Source: Corynebacterium auriscanis (GTDB lineage: Bacteria; Actinomycetota; Actinomycetes; Mycobacteriales; Mycobacteriaceae). Taken from it: 64,000 nt of DNA. The stretch spans positions 1 through 64,000 of the forward strand of contig NZ_CP047046.1 of NCBI RefSeq assembly GCF_030408435.1. Direction: 5' to 3'. The stretch's first letter is position 1, and the number at the start of each line of letters is the position of its first letter. Made by a program: the position numbers and the translations under genes. Positions 57,298 to 64,000 of this stretch are shown in pieces. The notes below the pieces were generated by a model. It was not told where the DNA came from and searched no databases. It saw only the letters and a program-made list of their open reading frames with translations.

Positions 57298-57343
57298 GCT
57301 TTAAGCTGGGTTGGTCAAAGAACTATTGAGGAGTGATTCGCCC

Positions 57344-58051
57344 ATGGGCAACCAGCCGAACAACAACCGGAACTACGGGCAGGGCTATGGTCGCGGATAC
57401 GGCCAGGGTTACAGCGATGATCAGACGCAGGTTTTCAACAACCAAGCTGGCTACAACCAGGGCTACGATCAAAGCTACGATCGTGGCTACAGCCAAAGTT
57501 ACGGTCAGGGTTATGGCCAAGGTTACGACCAGAATTACAACCAAGGTTACGGCCAAAGCTATGACAACTATGACCAGGGCTATCAGCAATCCGGTGCGTA
57601 CCAAGGCAAATCGGCCCCGGAGGAGCACCGTGATTCGGGGCTGCTCGCGGGCCGGTTCGATGGCAAGCGCGTAGCTATCAACCTGATCGTGCTGGCGGTA
57701 TTGGCAGCTGCGGTGACGTTCGCCGTGGTGTTCGTGGTCGATCTGCTGGTGGGCATGCTGCCAGATCAGTACTCATCTGGAACCTCTGCGGCGGGCTTGG
57801 CTGCGCTCGTTGCGGGTGCTGTGGGTGTGTTGGCCGGATTGTTGTACATCCCGGTTTCCGGTACTGGTAACGAGCGCTTATTTGGGATGGCCGTGGTGGC
57901 GCTGGCGGTCGTGGCAATCCTTGTGTGGGTTGTTCTCGGTGGCCTGTTGGAGGGCGATTGGTCCACGTTGGTGACGTTGGCCGGCATTATCTGTACCGCC
58001 GCGATTGGGCGGTTGGCGCCTAGCCGCATTGAGTCGGCAGCGGTGCGTTAA
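57344..58051 (+). CDS. Membrane protein with a Gln/Gly/Tyr-rich N-terminal domain
   Basis: A 235-residue protein. Residues 1-95 are low complexity: over a dozen GY, QGY and SYGQGY units with Asn and Gln, resembling prion-like or phase-separating tracts. Four predicted membrane helices follow (about 110-225). ATG 57344 is preceded by GAGGAG (57329-57334). No known catalytic motif. Similar proteins occur near rpf genes in corynebacteria, but the function is unknown. Confidence 0.75.
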   Translation: MGNQPNNNRNYGQGYGRGYGQGYSDDQTQVFNNQAGYNQGYDQSYDRGYSQSYGQGYGQGYDQNYNQGYGQSYDNYDQGYQQSGAYQGKSAPEEHRDSGLLAGRFDGKRVAINLIVLAVLAAAVTFAVVFVVDLLVGMLPDQYSSGTSAAGLAALVAGAVGVLAGLLYIPVSGTGNERLFGMAVVALAVVAILVWVVLGGLLEGDWSTLVTLAGIICTAAIGRLAPSRIESAAVR

Positions 58052-58140
58052 GCCCAGTGGGATCCGCCAGTATCCGCGTCAATCCACACCGATTTGCGAA
58101 AATCCTAGAACGGACAGCGGATTCACATAATCGCAGGTAG

Positions 58141-58163
58141 GGGAGCCCAAGTGGCTCCCTTTT
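58141..58163 (+). terminator. Terminator after the Gln/Gly/Tyr-rich gene
   Basis: GGGAGCC and GGCTCCC around a 5-nt loop, followed by TTTT. Confidence 0.8.
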
Positions 58164-58278
58164 GGCTTGCCTTTCGGTGGTTTTTTTCTTTTTTTACTTG
58201 ACGCCCCCACGTGGTCAACCGGTACGTTGGGCAACTCGTAACCGAATTGTTACCGAACGACGAAGGAGCGAATTTCCA

Positions 58279-58617
58279 ATGCGCAAGACCGTCAAGACCA
58301 ACCTCACCCGTCTGGGACTGGCTGCTGGTGTAGTGGCCGCGCCGGCCCTCGTTGCCCCCGCCGCGGAGGCTGCAACCGTTGGGCAGTGGGACCAAGTGGC
58401 GGCGTGTGAGTCCGGCGGTGACTGGCACATCAATACCGGTAATGGCTACCAGGGTGGTCTGCAGTTCAGTGCTCAAACGTGGGCTGGCCACGGTGGCACC
58501 CAGTATGCGCCAACCGCTGATCAGGCTACGAAGGCGCAGCAAATCGAGATTGCCGAGAAGGTTTTGGCTTCTCAGGGTGCAGGCGCATGGCCAAATTGTG
58601 GTGGCCCGGTAGCCTAA
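58279..58617 (+). CDS. rpf1: Resuscitation-promoting factor Rpf1-like
   Basis: A secreted lysozyme-like muralytic enzyme that stimulates growth of dormant cells. 112 residues: a signal peptide (about 1-35, ending near AEA) and the Rpf domain with WDQVAACESGGDWHINTGNG, which holds the catalytic Glu (CESGGDW), plus a second Cys in WPNCGGPVA. The frame is open from 58162, but ATG 58279 has GAAGGAG upstream and starts a classical signal peptide. Short form, consistent with Rpf1 of corynebacteria. Confidence 0.93.
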   Translation: MRKTVKTNLTRLGLAAGVVAAPALVAPAAEAATVGQWDQVAACESGGDWHINTGNGYQGGLQFSAQTWAGHGGTQYAPTADQATKAQQIEIAEKVLASQGAGAWPNCGGPVA

Positions 58618-58823
58618 GGGCCTCGCATGAGGGGGGATTCTGCGACGATGCGGTACGCGGAAGTCAGCGGTTTGCCAGGGGCCTTGCATGAGGGGGGATT
58701 CTGCGACGATGCGGTACGCGGAAGTCAGCGGTTTGCCAGGGGCCTTGCATAAGGGGGATGGTCAACCAAGGGGCATAAGGGGGATGATTAACCAAGGGGC
58801 ATAAGGGGGATGCCCAACTAAGG
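58618..58823. repeat. Nested minisatellites: 61-bp and 26-bp tandem units
   Basis: GCATGAGG begins units at 58625 and 58686, and GCATAAGG follows at 58747, giving a 61-bp period (two full units). Then GGGGCATAAGGGGGATG begins 26-bp units at about 58744, 58770 and 58796, each ending in AAC-CAA or AACTAA. Located between rpf and the siderophore operon. Confidence 0.9.
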
Positions 58824-58824
58824 G

Positions 58825-58859
58825 TTACCTTGCTTAGGTAAGGGTAACGCGGGTAGTAG
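58825..58859 (+). promoter_or_regulatory. Probable DtxR-like operator and -10 box of the siderophore operon
   Basis: TTACCT-TGCTT-AGGTAA (58825-58841) is a perfect 6-bp inverted repeat overlapping a TTAGGTAAG half-site (58834-58842), similar to DtxR's TTAGGTTAG half. A TAGTAG -10-like box (58854-58859) ends 7 nt before the ATG, suggesting a leaderless iron-regulated transcript. Confidence 0.4.
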
Positions 58860-58866
58860 TTGAATC

Positions 58867-59799
58867 ATGCAGATGACTTCTACTACCTTGCGCTCGCCTT
58901 CCGCGGGCCGCGAAACCGGGGCTCGCTCCGGTTTCCTTCGCATGTTTGCCCTTCTGGTAGCCGCAATCTTTGGCTCCGCAATGCTCGTTGCATGTGGTTC
59001 GGACGCATCGGATTCCGGCGATAGCAAGGGCGAGTCAGGCGAGAAACGAGTAGTCGCCCTCGACTGGCGCTACGAAGAGATTTTGGAGACGTTGGGCGTG
59101 AAGCCAGTAGGCGTCGTAGAAATTGGCAAGTCCTCCGCACCCAAGACCTTGGAAGGCAAGCTGGATGGCATACAATCAGTCGGCCAGGCTAAGCAGCCAA
59201 ACCTGGAAGTTATCCAGTCCTTGGAACCCGATCTGATTCTGGCTAGCCCCACTCGTCAAGAGGCGATCATGCCCCAGCTGAAGGAGATCGCGGAGACGAA
59301 GGCTTACTCCGATGCTTCCTACACCGATGTCCTCGATTCCATGGATGACATCGCCAAGCAGCTGGGCAAGGAAGATAAGGCCAAGGAAGTTCGGGATCGC
59401 ATCGAGGGCAAGGTCAACCAGGCCAAGAAGGAAATTAAGCCCGGCACCCGCGCCGCCCTTGTCGGTTGGTCCAAGAACACTCTGTACACGTGGATCAAGA
59501 ACTCTTTCGCAGGATCCCTGCTGACCGCCGCCGGTTACGAGTACGGCTACAACGGTGAGCGTTCCGCAATTGAATCCAAGACGGATGTGGCGGAACTAAC
59601 CGGGGACAAGCTGCCGGGTATGAAGCTGGACACGATGTTCCTGTACAACGACATCGAAGGCTTCAAGGCCAGCCCTTACAAGGATGTGGTCAAGCACATC
59701 GTGGACGTGGAACAAGATACGTGGTCCCGCTCCCGCGGTCCGCTGGCGGCGGAGGCGATGCTTGACCGGATCATCGAAACCGCTAAGGCAAAGGGATAA
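58867..59799 (+). CDS. Iron-siderophore ABC transporter substrate-binding lipoprotein
   Basis: Periplasmic-type binding protein (FecB/FepB family). 310 residues: a signal peptide with lipobox LVAC (Cys near residue 42), then the two-lobe binding fold with VVALDWRYEEILETLGVKPVG and LEPDLILASPT. First gene of a four-gene operon. ATG follows a DtxR-like element and minisatellites. Substrate expected to be a ferric-siderophore or haem-free iron complex; not specified by sequence. Confidence 0.9.
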   Translation: MQMTSTTLRSPSAGRETGARSGFLRMFALLVAAIFGSAMLVACGSDASDSGDSKGESGEKRVVALDWRYEEILETLGVKPVGVVEIGKSSAPKTLEGKLDGIQSVGQAKQPNLEVIQSLEPDLILASPTRQEAIMPQLKEIAETKAYSDASYTDVLDSMDDIAKQLGKEDKAKEVRDRIEGKVNQAKKEIKPGTRAALVGWSKNTLYTWIKNSFAGSLLTAAGYEYGYNGERSAIESKTDVAELTGDKLPGMKLDTMFLYNDIEGFKASPYKDVVKHIVDVEQDTWSRSRGPLAAEAMLDRIIETAKAKG

Positions 59800-60906
59800 A
59801 TGACTGTAACGCTCGTGCGTACCGTCGATTCTGAATCAGAACCCACTCCCGACGGTAAAGCCACAGCTAACCGCTCTAGCCGCGCTCGCGCTCCGCGACG
59901 CGCGGCTTCGGCCGTTGCAGTTGCTGTGTGTCTTGCCGTGATTGCGGGAATGTGGTGGTGGCGCATGGGTGCGGTAACTGTTCCGGCCAATGCACCGCAA
60001 CTTGCCGCGGAGGTGCATGCGGTCATGCGCGACCGACTACTGGCGGCCACGGTTATTGGTCTCGCACTGGGTGCCGCGGGCGTTTTGCTGCGCACGGCAA
60101 CGCACAACCCGCTGGCGGATCCCGAGATTACGGGTGTTAATTCGGGGGCTGCATTCGGTGCCGTGGTTGGAACCACCATCACCGGATCGATCTCCGGTGC
60201 TGCGGTGCTCCCAGGCGCGCTGGTGGGAGCGGGCTTGGCGGCTCTCATCACGGTAGGCATCGGTTTGCGAGCCAACTCCGCGGATCCCACCGGAGCTGCT
60301 GCAGTACAGCGCATGATTCTGCTGGGCATTGCGATTTCTGCATTGTTTTCGGCCCTGACCGCCGTTACGCTGGTGATCGATGAGGCGCAGCTGTCCACCG
60401 TGTTGTCGTGGTTGTCTGGACGCTTGGGCGGGGTGCGTTTGGCGGACATTATTCCTTGCATCATTGCCGTGGTTGTCGTTATACCCGCACTGTGGTGTGC
60501 CGGCCGGGGGTTAGATACCCTTGCTGCGGGTGATGCCCTCGCCAGTTCGGTGGGGGCCAATCCCCGCTTTACCCGCATGCTCGCGGTGCTTGGGGCGGTT
60601 GTGCTGGTGGCGCCAGCCGTGGCGGCCGCGGGGCCTATTGGCTTTCTGGGTTTGATGGCGGCTGTTGTCGCGCACCGTGTGGCCGGACCTCGCCACCGGT
60701 TGGGGCTGTTGGTCGCTCCCGTCGTGGGTGCGGCGGTTTTATTGGTTGCCGACGCCACATCTCAGGCGTTGTGGGCCCCCGCCGAAACTCCGGTGGGTGT
60801 GGTCACATCCATCGCAGGTGTGCCGTTGCTGCTGTGGGGTATTAACCGACTGCAACCGCGAAAGAAGGTGCGTGTTGGCAGAGCAGTTTGGGGTGGTCGG
60901 CAGTGA
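59800..60906 (+). CDS. Iron-siderophore ABC transporter permease (FecC-type)
   Basis: A FecCD-family permease of 368 residues with about nine to ten helices. LADPEITGVNSGAAFGAV and GPIGFLGLMAAVVAHRVAGPRHR (cytoplasmic coupling region) mark the family. Starts directly at the stop of the binding-protein gene (no gap). Its end contains the first copy of a 33-bp direct repeat. Confidence 0.93.
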   Translation: MTVTLVRTVDSESEPTPDGKATANRSSRARAPRRAASAVAVAVCLAVIAGMWWWRMGAVTVPANAPQLAAEVHAVMRDRLLAATVIGLALGAAGVLLRTATHNPLADPEITGVNSGAAFGAVVGTTITGSISGAAVLPGALVGAGLAALITVGIGLRANSADPTGAAAVQRMILLGIAISALFSALTAVTLVIDEAQLSTVLSWLSGRLGGVRLADIIPCIIAVVVVIPALWCAGRGLDTLAAGDALASSVGANPRFTRMLAVLGAVVLVAPAVAAAGPIGFLGLMAAVVAHRVAGPRHRLGLLVAPVVGAAVLLVADATSQALWAPAETPVGVVTSIAGVPLLLWGINRLQPRKKVRVGRAVWGGRQ

Positions 60907-60979
60907 TTAGTCGCGAGAGCGAATGCGGTCCAATTTCGTCCGGGGTGCAGTTTGGGGTGGTCGGCAGTGATTAGTCGCG
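60883..60979 (+). repeat. 33-bp direct repeat at the permease junction
   Basis: 60883-60915 and 60947-60979 share GCAGTTTGGGGTGGTCGGCA then GTGATTAGTCGCG, a 64-bp spacing. Each copy includes the GTGA junction where the upstream permease stops and the downstream one starts. Confidence 0.9.
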
Positions 60980-62010
60980 GTAGATTCTGGACCGTCATTG
61001 TCATACTCGTTGCTGCCCTGAGCGCAGCCGTGGTCGTGGGCTTGGGAATAGGTGCGGTGATGAAACCTCCTGCGGAGGTGCTCCACGAGCTGTTCTCCGG
61101 TGGCAAGTTGGTGTGGCGCTACCGCATGCCTCGCGTACTTGTGGGCATACTCGCCGGCGCTGCCATGGCGGTATCTGGAGCATTACTGCAGATCGCGTTG
61201 CGCAATCCCCTCGCAGCACCCGATACCGTCGGGGTAACGGCAGGTGGTGGGCTCGCAGCCGTGGCCGCGTTGCTAAGTGTGGGTTCGTTGCCTGCCCAGG
61301 CTTTAACTCCCGTGGCGTTTGTTGGCGCAATGATCGGCGCCGGACTGGTGTTGTTGCTTGCCGGACGGGGTGCGAATGATCCGATTCGGTTGACGCTCAC
61401 GGGTGTGGCGGTCTCCGTGGGGCTGGGAGCGTTAACGCAGTTGTTGCTGGTGAAAGCTGCCCCAGAAGCTGGTGCAGCCATGACCTGGCTCAAGGGTTCG
61501 CTGTATGCACGGACCATTGCGGATGCCCAGATCATTGCGCCGTTCGTTATTGCCGTGATCGTGATAACCGTGGTTCTGGCGCGGCACTTGGACATGCTGA
61601 ATTTGGATTCCTCCGCCATGGCGGGCGTGGGAGTGAATGAAAAACTGTGGCGCGCCATCGCCGTTGTGTGCGCAATTGCATTGGGGGCAGCCGCGGTCGC
61701 CGCTGCTGGTGTGTTGGGCTTCGCCGGATTGATTGTCCCCCATGCGGCGCGGTTATTGGTGGGTAGCGCGGGGCGTCGGGTAATACCGGTATCCGCGCTA
61801 GCGGGAGCCACACTTGTTACTGTGTGCGACGCCTTAGGGCGATGGGCATTCGCGCCAACCGAAATCCCCGTGGGGGCATTGATCGCCATCGTGGGCGCTC
61901 CGTACTTCGTGTACCTGTTGTTACGGTTATCGCGAACGAACCCCAATGCCACCGTCGGGCGAGGTAAGAGCAAGAGCGCTCTGCGTATTGAAGAAAGGAC
62001 GGTGGCATGA
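60967..62010 (+). CDS. Iron-siderophore ABC transporter permease (FecD-type)
   Basis: Second FecCD-family permease, 347 residues from GTG 60967 (the frame is open from TTG 60952). LRNPLAAPDTVGVTAGGGLAA and GFAGLIVPHAARLLVGSAGRR match the family. The other GTG copy at 60903 is in a frame that stops inside the second repeat (small product of 23 residues). Overlaps the ATPase gene by ATGA. Confidence 0.92.
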   Translation: MISRGRFWTVIVILVAALSAAVVVGLGIGAVMKPPAEVLHELFSGGKLVWRYRMPRVLVGILAGAAMAVSGALLQIALRNPLAAPDTVGVTAGGGLAAVAALLSVGSLPAQALTPVAFVGAMIGAGLVLLLAGRGANDPIRLTLTGVAVSVGLGALTQLLLVKAAPEAGAAMTWLKGSLYARTIADAQIIAPFVIAVIVITVVLARHLDMLNLDSSAMAGVGVNEKLWRAIAVVCAIALGAAAVAAAGVLGFAGLIVPHAARLLVGSAGRRVIPVSALAGATLVTVCDALGRWAFAPTEIPVGALIAIVGAPYFVYLLLRLSRTNPNATVGRGKSKSALRIEERTVA

Positions 62011-62909
62011 CTGATAAAGATGCGACCGATAAAAGGATGGCCGGTAGTGATGTGCCCGGCAGCGGGGCGGCTGGTACCCGGGTGATTGACGGCGGGGCGG
62101 CCGAACGTGCGCATGGGCAGCCAGCGGTCACACGTGCGGGGCAACTCAGCGCCGAGGGAATCACCGTTGGATATGGTGGGCCCGCAATTCTGCAGGATGT
62201 CAGCCTGACCATTCCCGCGGGGAAAATCACGGCGCTGATCGGTCCGAATGGATGTGGCAAGTCCACTTTGCTGCGCGCCTTGGGTCGGCAACAACCGCTG
62301 TCCGCGGGGACGGTGCGGTTGGATGGGGATCCCATTCGCGACCTGTCTGCACGCCAGTTTGCGCGCCGCGTTGCCTTTTTGCCACAGCAACCTGTGACGC
62401 CCGAAGGGGTGACCGTACGCGAGGTCGTAGCGTATGGTCGCTATCCATATACGGGGGCATTCGCATCGCTGAGCGCTAAGGATCGTGAGGCCATTGAGCT
62501 GGCGGCCGACAAGGCTGGTGTGGATGAGCTGCTGGATTCGCCCGCCACGGAGTTATCCGGTGGCCAGCGCCAACGGGTGTGGGTGGCCATGACCGTGGCG
62601 CAGCAGACACCGATCTTGTTACTGGATGAACCCACGACGTACCTGGATCCGGCGCATCAGATTTCCATTTTGGATTTGGTGCGGGATCTCAATGCCGCGG
62701 GCCGTACCGTGGTGATGGTGGTGCATGATATGACGCACGCCGCACGCTTTGCCGATCACATCGTGGCGATGCGTGACGGTCAGGTGGTTGCCGCGGGGGA
62801 TACCGAAGAGGTGATGTCCGCCGAATTAGTTCAGGCGGTTTTCGGGATTGGGTGCTTGACTGTGAAGGATCCGGAAACCGGCCGCGAATTGCCGGTGCCG
62901 TATCGGTGA
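62007..62909 (+). CDS. Iron-siderophore ABC transporter ATPase (FecE-type)
   Basis: Energises import. 300 residues: Walker A GPNGCGKST, signature LSGGQRQRVWVAM and Walker B LLLDEPTTYLD followed by the H-loop (VVHDM). About 50 residues of Gly/Ala-rich N-terminal extension precede the domain. Last gene of the operon. Confidence 0.95.
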   Translation: MTDKDATDKRMAGSDVPGSGAAGTRVIDGGAAERAHGQPAVTRAGQLSAEGITVGYGGPAILQDVSLTIPAGKITALIGPNGCGKSTLLRALGRQQPLSAGTVRLDGDPIRDLSARQFARRVAFLPQQPVTPEGVTVREVVAYGRYPYTGAFASLSAKDREAIELAADKAGVDELLDSPATELSGGQRQRVWVAMTVAQQTPILLLDEPTTYLDPAHQISILDLVRDLNAAGRTVVMVVHDMTHAARFADHIVAMRDGQVVAAGDTEEVMSAELVQAVFGIGCLTVKDPETGRELPVPYR

Positions 62910-63242
62910 GAATAGAGCGCGGCCTCGCGGCGCCCGCAGGGTTCGTTGGCATACGTGGTGAGTTGTGATTGGGGTGCAAGGGCAGTAGCTGCCCTTGGGG
63001 CAAGAACTCGGACAGGTGGTGCCCCGTCACCGATGTTGTTGGTTGACTTTCTTGCTATCGGGCCAGTGTTTGCTAGCCGGATGGTGTTTTTCGTGGGGGG
63101 TTTGAGCAAGGAAGCTGCTAAACTGCACATATGCTAACCCCTTAGGTAAAGGAAACTATCGCATTCTCTACACTTGTGAAGTGTTTGGTGGCAAAATGAA
63201 GGCCGGACAATTCAGTTAATCTCCACTAATTGAACGGAGTGA
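62910..63242. other. 333-bp gap between the ABC operon and the CoA-transferase gene
   Basis: No convincing gene. Short opposing frames exist but lack ribosome binding sites or family features. A DtxR-like TTAGGTAAA (63141-63149) and AACCCCTTAGG are present, but the match is weak. The CoA-transferase promoter should lie in the last 100 bp. Confidence 0.4.
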
Positions 63243-63947
63243 GTGACAACCATGAGCGTGGAATGCACCACGAGCGCCCGCGAACTAGTTGCGGGCATCG
63301 TCGAAGATGGAATGACAATTGCCGTGGGTGGATTTGGACTATGCGGAGTGCCCTACGACCTCATTGAGGGCGTGCGGGATTCAGGCGCCAAGAACCTCAC
63401 GATTGTGAGTAACAACATGGGGGTCGATGGCCAAGGCCTCGGCATCCTATTGGAAAACAAGCAGGTCAGTAAGGCTGTTTCCTCCTACGTAGGAGAAAAC
63501 AAACTATTCGCGGAACTTTACCTGGCTGGCGAGCTAGAGGTGGAATTCAACCCACAGGGAACTCTCGCCGAGCGCCTGCGCGCAGGCGGTGCCGGCATTC
63601 CTGCGTTCTACACCGCCACCGGAGTGGGCACCATGATCGCGGAAGGTAAGCCCGAAGCTGAATTCGACGGCAAGCGCTACATTCAAGAACGCGGAATAGT
63701 TGCGGACCTCGCGCTTGTGCACGCGCACACCGGCGATATCGACGGCAACTTGGTCTACCGTTTGACCGCACAAAACTTCAACCCGCTGTGCGCTGCCAGC
63801 GGAAAGGTCACCATTGCTCAGGTCGAGCACCTCGTGGGCCGCGGCGAGATCGCGCCCGACCGTGTTCAAACCCCCGGAGTGTACGTCGATCACATTATCC
63901 AGGCCCAACAGCGCGAAAAGCCGATTGAAAAGAGGACCACGCGGTAG
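63243..63947 (+). CDS. 3-oxoacid CoA-transferase subunit A
   Basis: Transfers CoA from succinyl-CoA to 3-oxoacids (ScoA or PcaI type). 234 residues. The glycine-rich GGFGLCGVPYDLIEGV and GTLAERLRAGGAGIPAFYT motifs mark the subunit. GTG 63243 and ATG 63252 are both plausible; GGAG at 63236-63239 is close to the first and far from the second. The B subunit would be expected downstream but is outside the window or separated by the A-tract motif at 63959. Confidence 0.92.
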   Translation: MTTMSVECTTSARELVAGIVEDGMTIAVGGFGLCGVPYDLIEGVRDSGAKNLTIVSNNMGVDGQGLGILLENKQVSKAVSSYVGENKLFAELYLAGELEVEFNPQGTLAERLRAGGAGIPAFYTATGVGTMIAEGKPEAEFDGKRYIQERGIVADLALVHAHTGDIDGNLVYRLTAQNFNPLCAASGKVTIAQVEHLVGRGEIAPDRVQTPGVYVDHIIQAQQREKPIEKRTTR

Positions 63948-64000
63948 GGGACCAGCGGGGCGTCGGAAATAAAAAGGGTACGTACAGCAAAGCGCATAGA

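Noticed and set aside
59676..60758. 360-residue minus-strand ORF opposite the FecC permease
   Set aside because: Ala/Thr/Pro-rich mirror of a high-GC gene, no ribosome binding site, no domain; antisense shadow.
61119..62390. 423-residue minus-strand ORF opposite FecD and the ATPase gene
   Set aside because: Runs across two strongly supported genes, biased composition, no family features.
62946..63137. 63-residue ORF between the ABC operon and CoA-transferase
   Set aside because: No ribosome binding site, no homology features, opposing frame equally open.

Overview
The window reads as the origin-proximal part of a Corynebacterium chromosome. It starts on the ATG of dnaA and carries dnaA-oriC-dnaN-recF-dciA-gyrB-gyrA, then a reversed fhaA-fhaB-pstP-rodA-pbpA-pknA-pknB cluster next to crgA, a rhomboid gene, ppiA and a pabA-type amidotransferase. 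Serine/threonine kinases with PASTA domains, CrgA, an Rpf-type resuscitation factor, DUF222/HNH proteins and a high-GC background (apart from one AT-rich island) all point to Corynebacteriales. The exact species cannot be fixed from the sequence alone.

Layout. 1-12237: replication and topoisomerase genes, with an alpha/beta hydrolase between gyrB and gyrA and a DUF3566 membrane protein after gyrA. 12270-15269: DUF222/HNH protein, tRNA-Ile and tRNA-Ala, and a DUF1541 lipoprotein. 15605-23517: a GMC oxidoreductase / small partner / aldehyde dehydrogenase operon, katG and pabB, all on the minus strand. 23768-28076: a large Lys/Ala coiled-coil membrane protein, ppiA, rhomboid, crgA and pabA. 28141-39125: the Ser/Thr kinase, phosphatase, FHA and cell-elongation operon on the minus strand.

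39594-44390 begins with tRNA-Leu and is an AT-rich accessory patch. It holds truncated IS30 and IS3 remnants, a frameshifted secreted protein with a tiny two-helix membrane protein behind it, and a second decayed IS3 relic. 44392-48468 has a POT peptide transporter divergent from bioA-bioD, with a perfect palindrome at the start of bioA, and a DJ-1/PfpI protein. 48523-54154 is a tightly coupled four-gene cassette: an SbnA-like synthase, an FAD/NAD(P)-binding protein, a Y4yA/SbnH-like PLP decarboxylase and a SulP permease without a STAS domain. It looks like an uncharacterised amino-acid-derived metabolite pathway and is one of the two most interesting loci here.

54147-56423 is repeat-rich DNA: a 134-bp tandem duplication and two copies of a stem-loop repeat, one split by a frameshifted IS30 element with a 3-bp target duplication. 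56918-63947 holds a His-rich metal-binding protein, a Gln/Gly/Tyr-rich membrane protein, rpf, a complete iron-siderophore-type ABC transporter operon preceded by minisatellites and a DtxR-like site, and the start of a CoA-transferase operon.

Two window-wide patterns stand out. Several genes have a -10 box 7-9 nt before the start codon (leaderless transcripts). A strand-independent motif, GGCGTCG followed by an A-rich tract, recurs in both coding and noncoding DNA.
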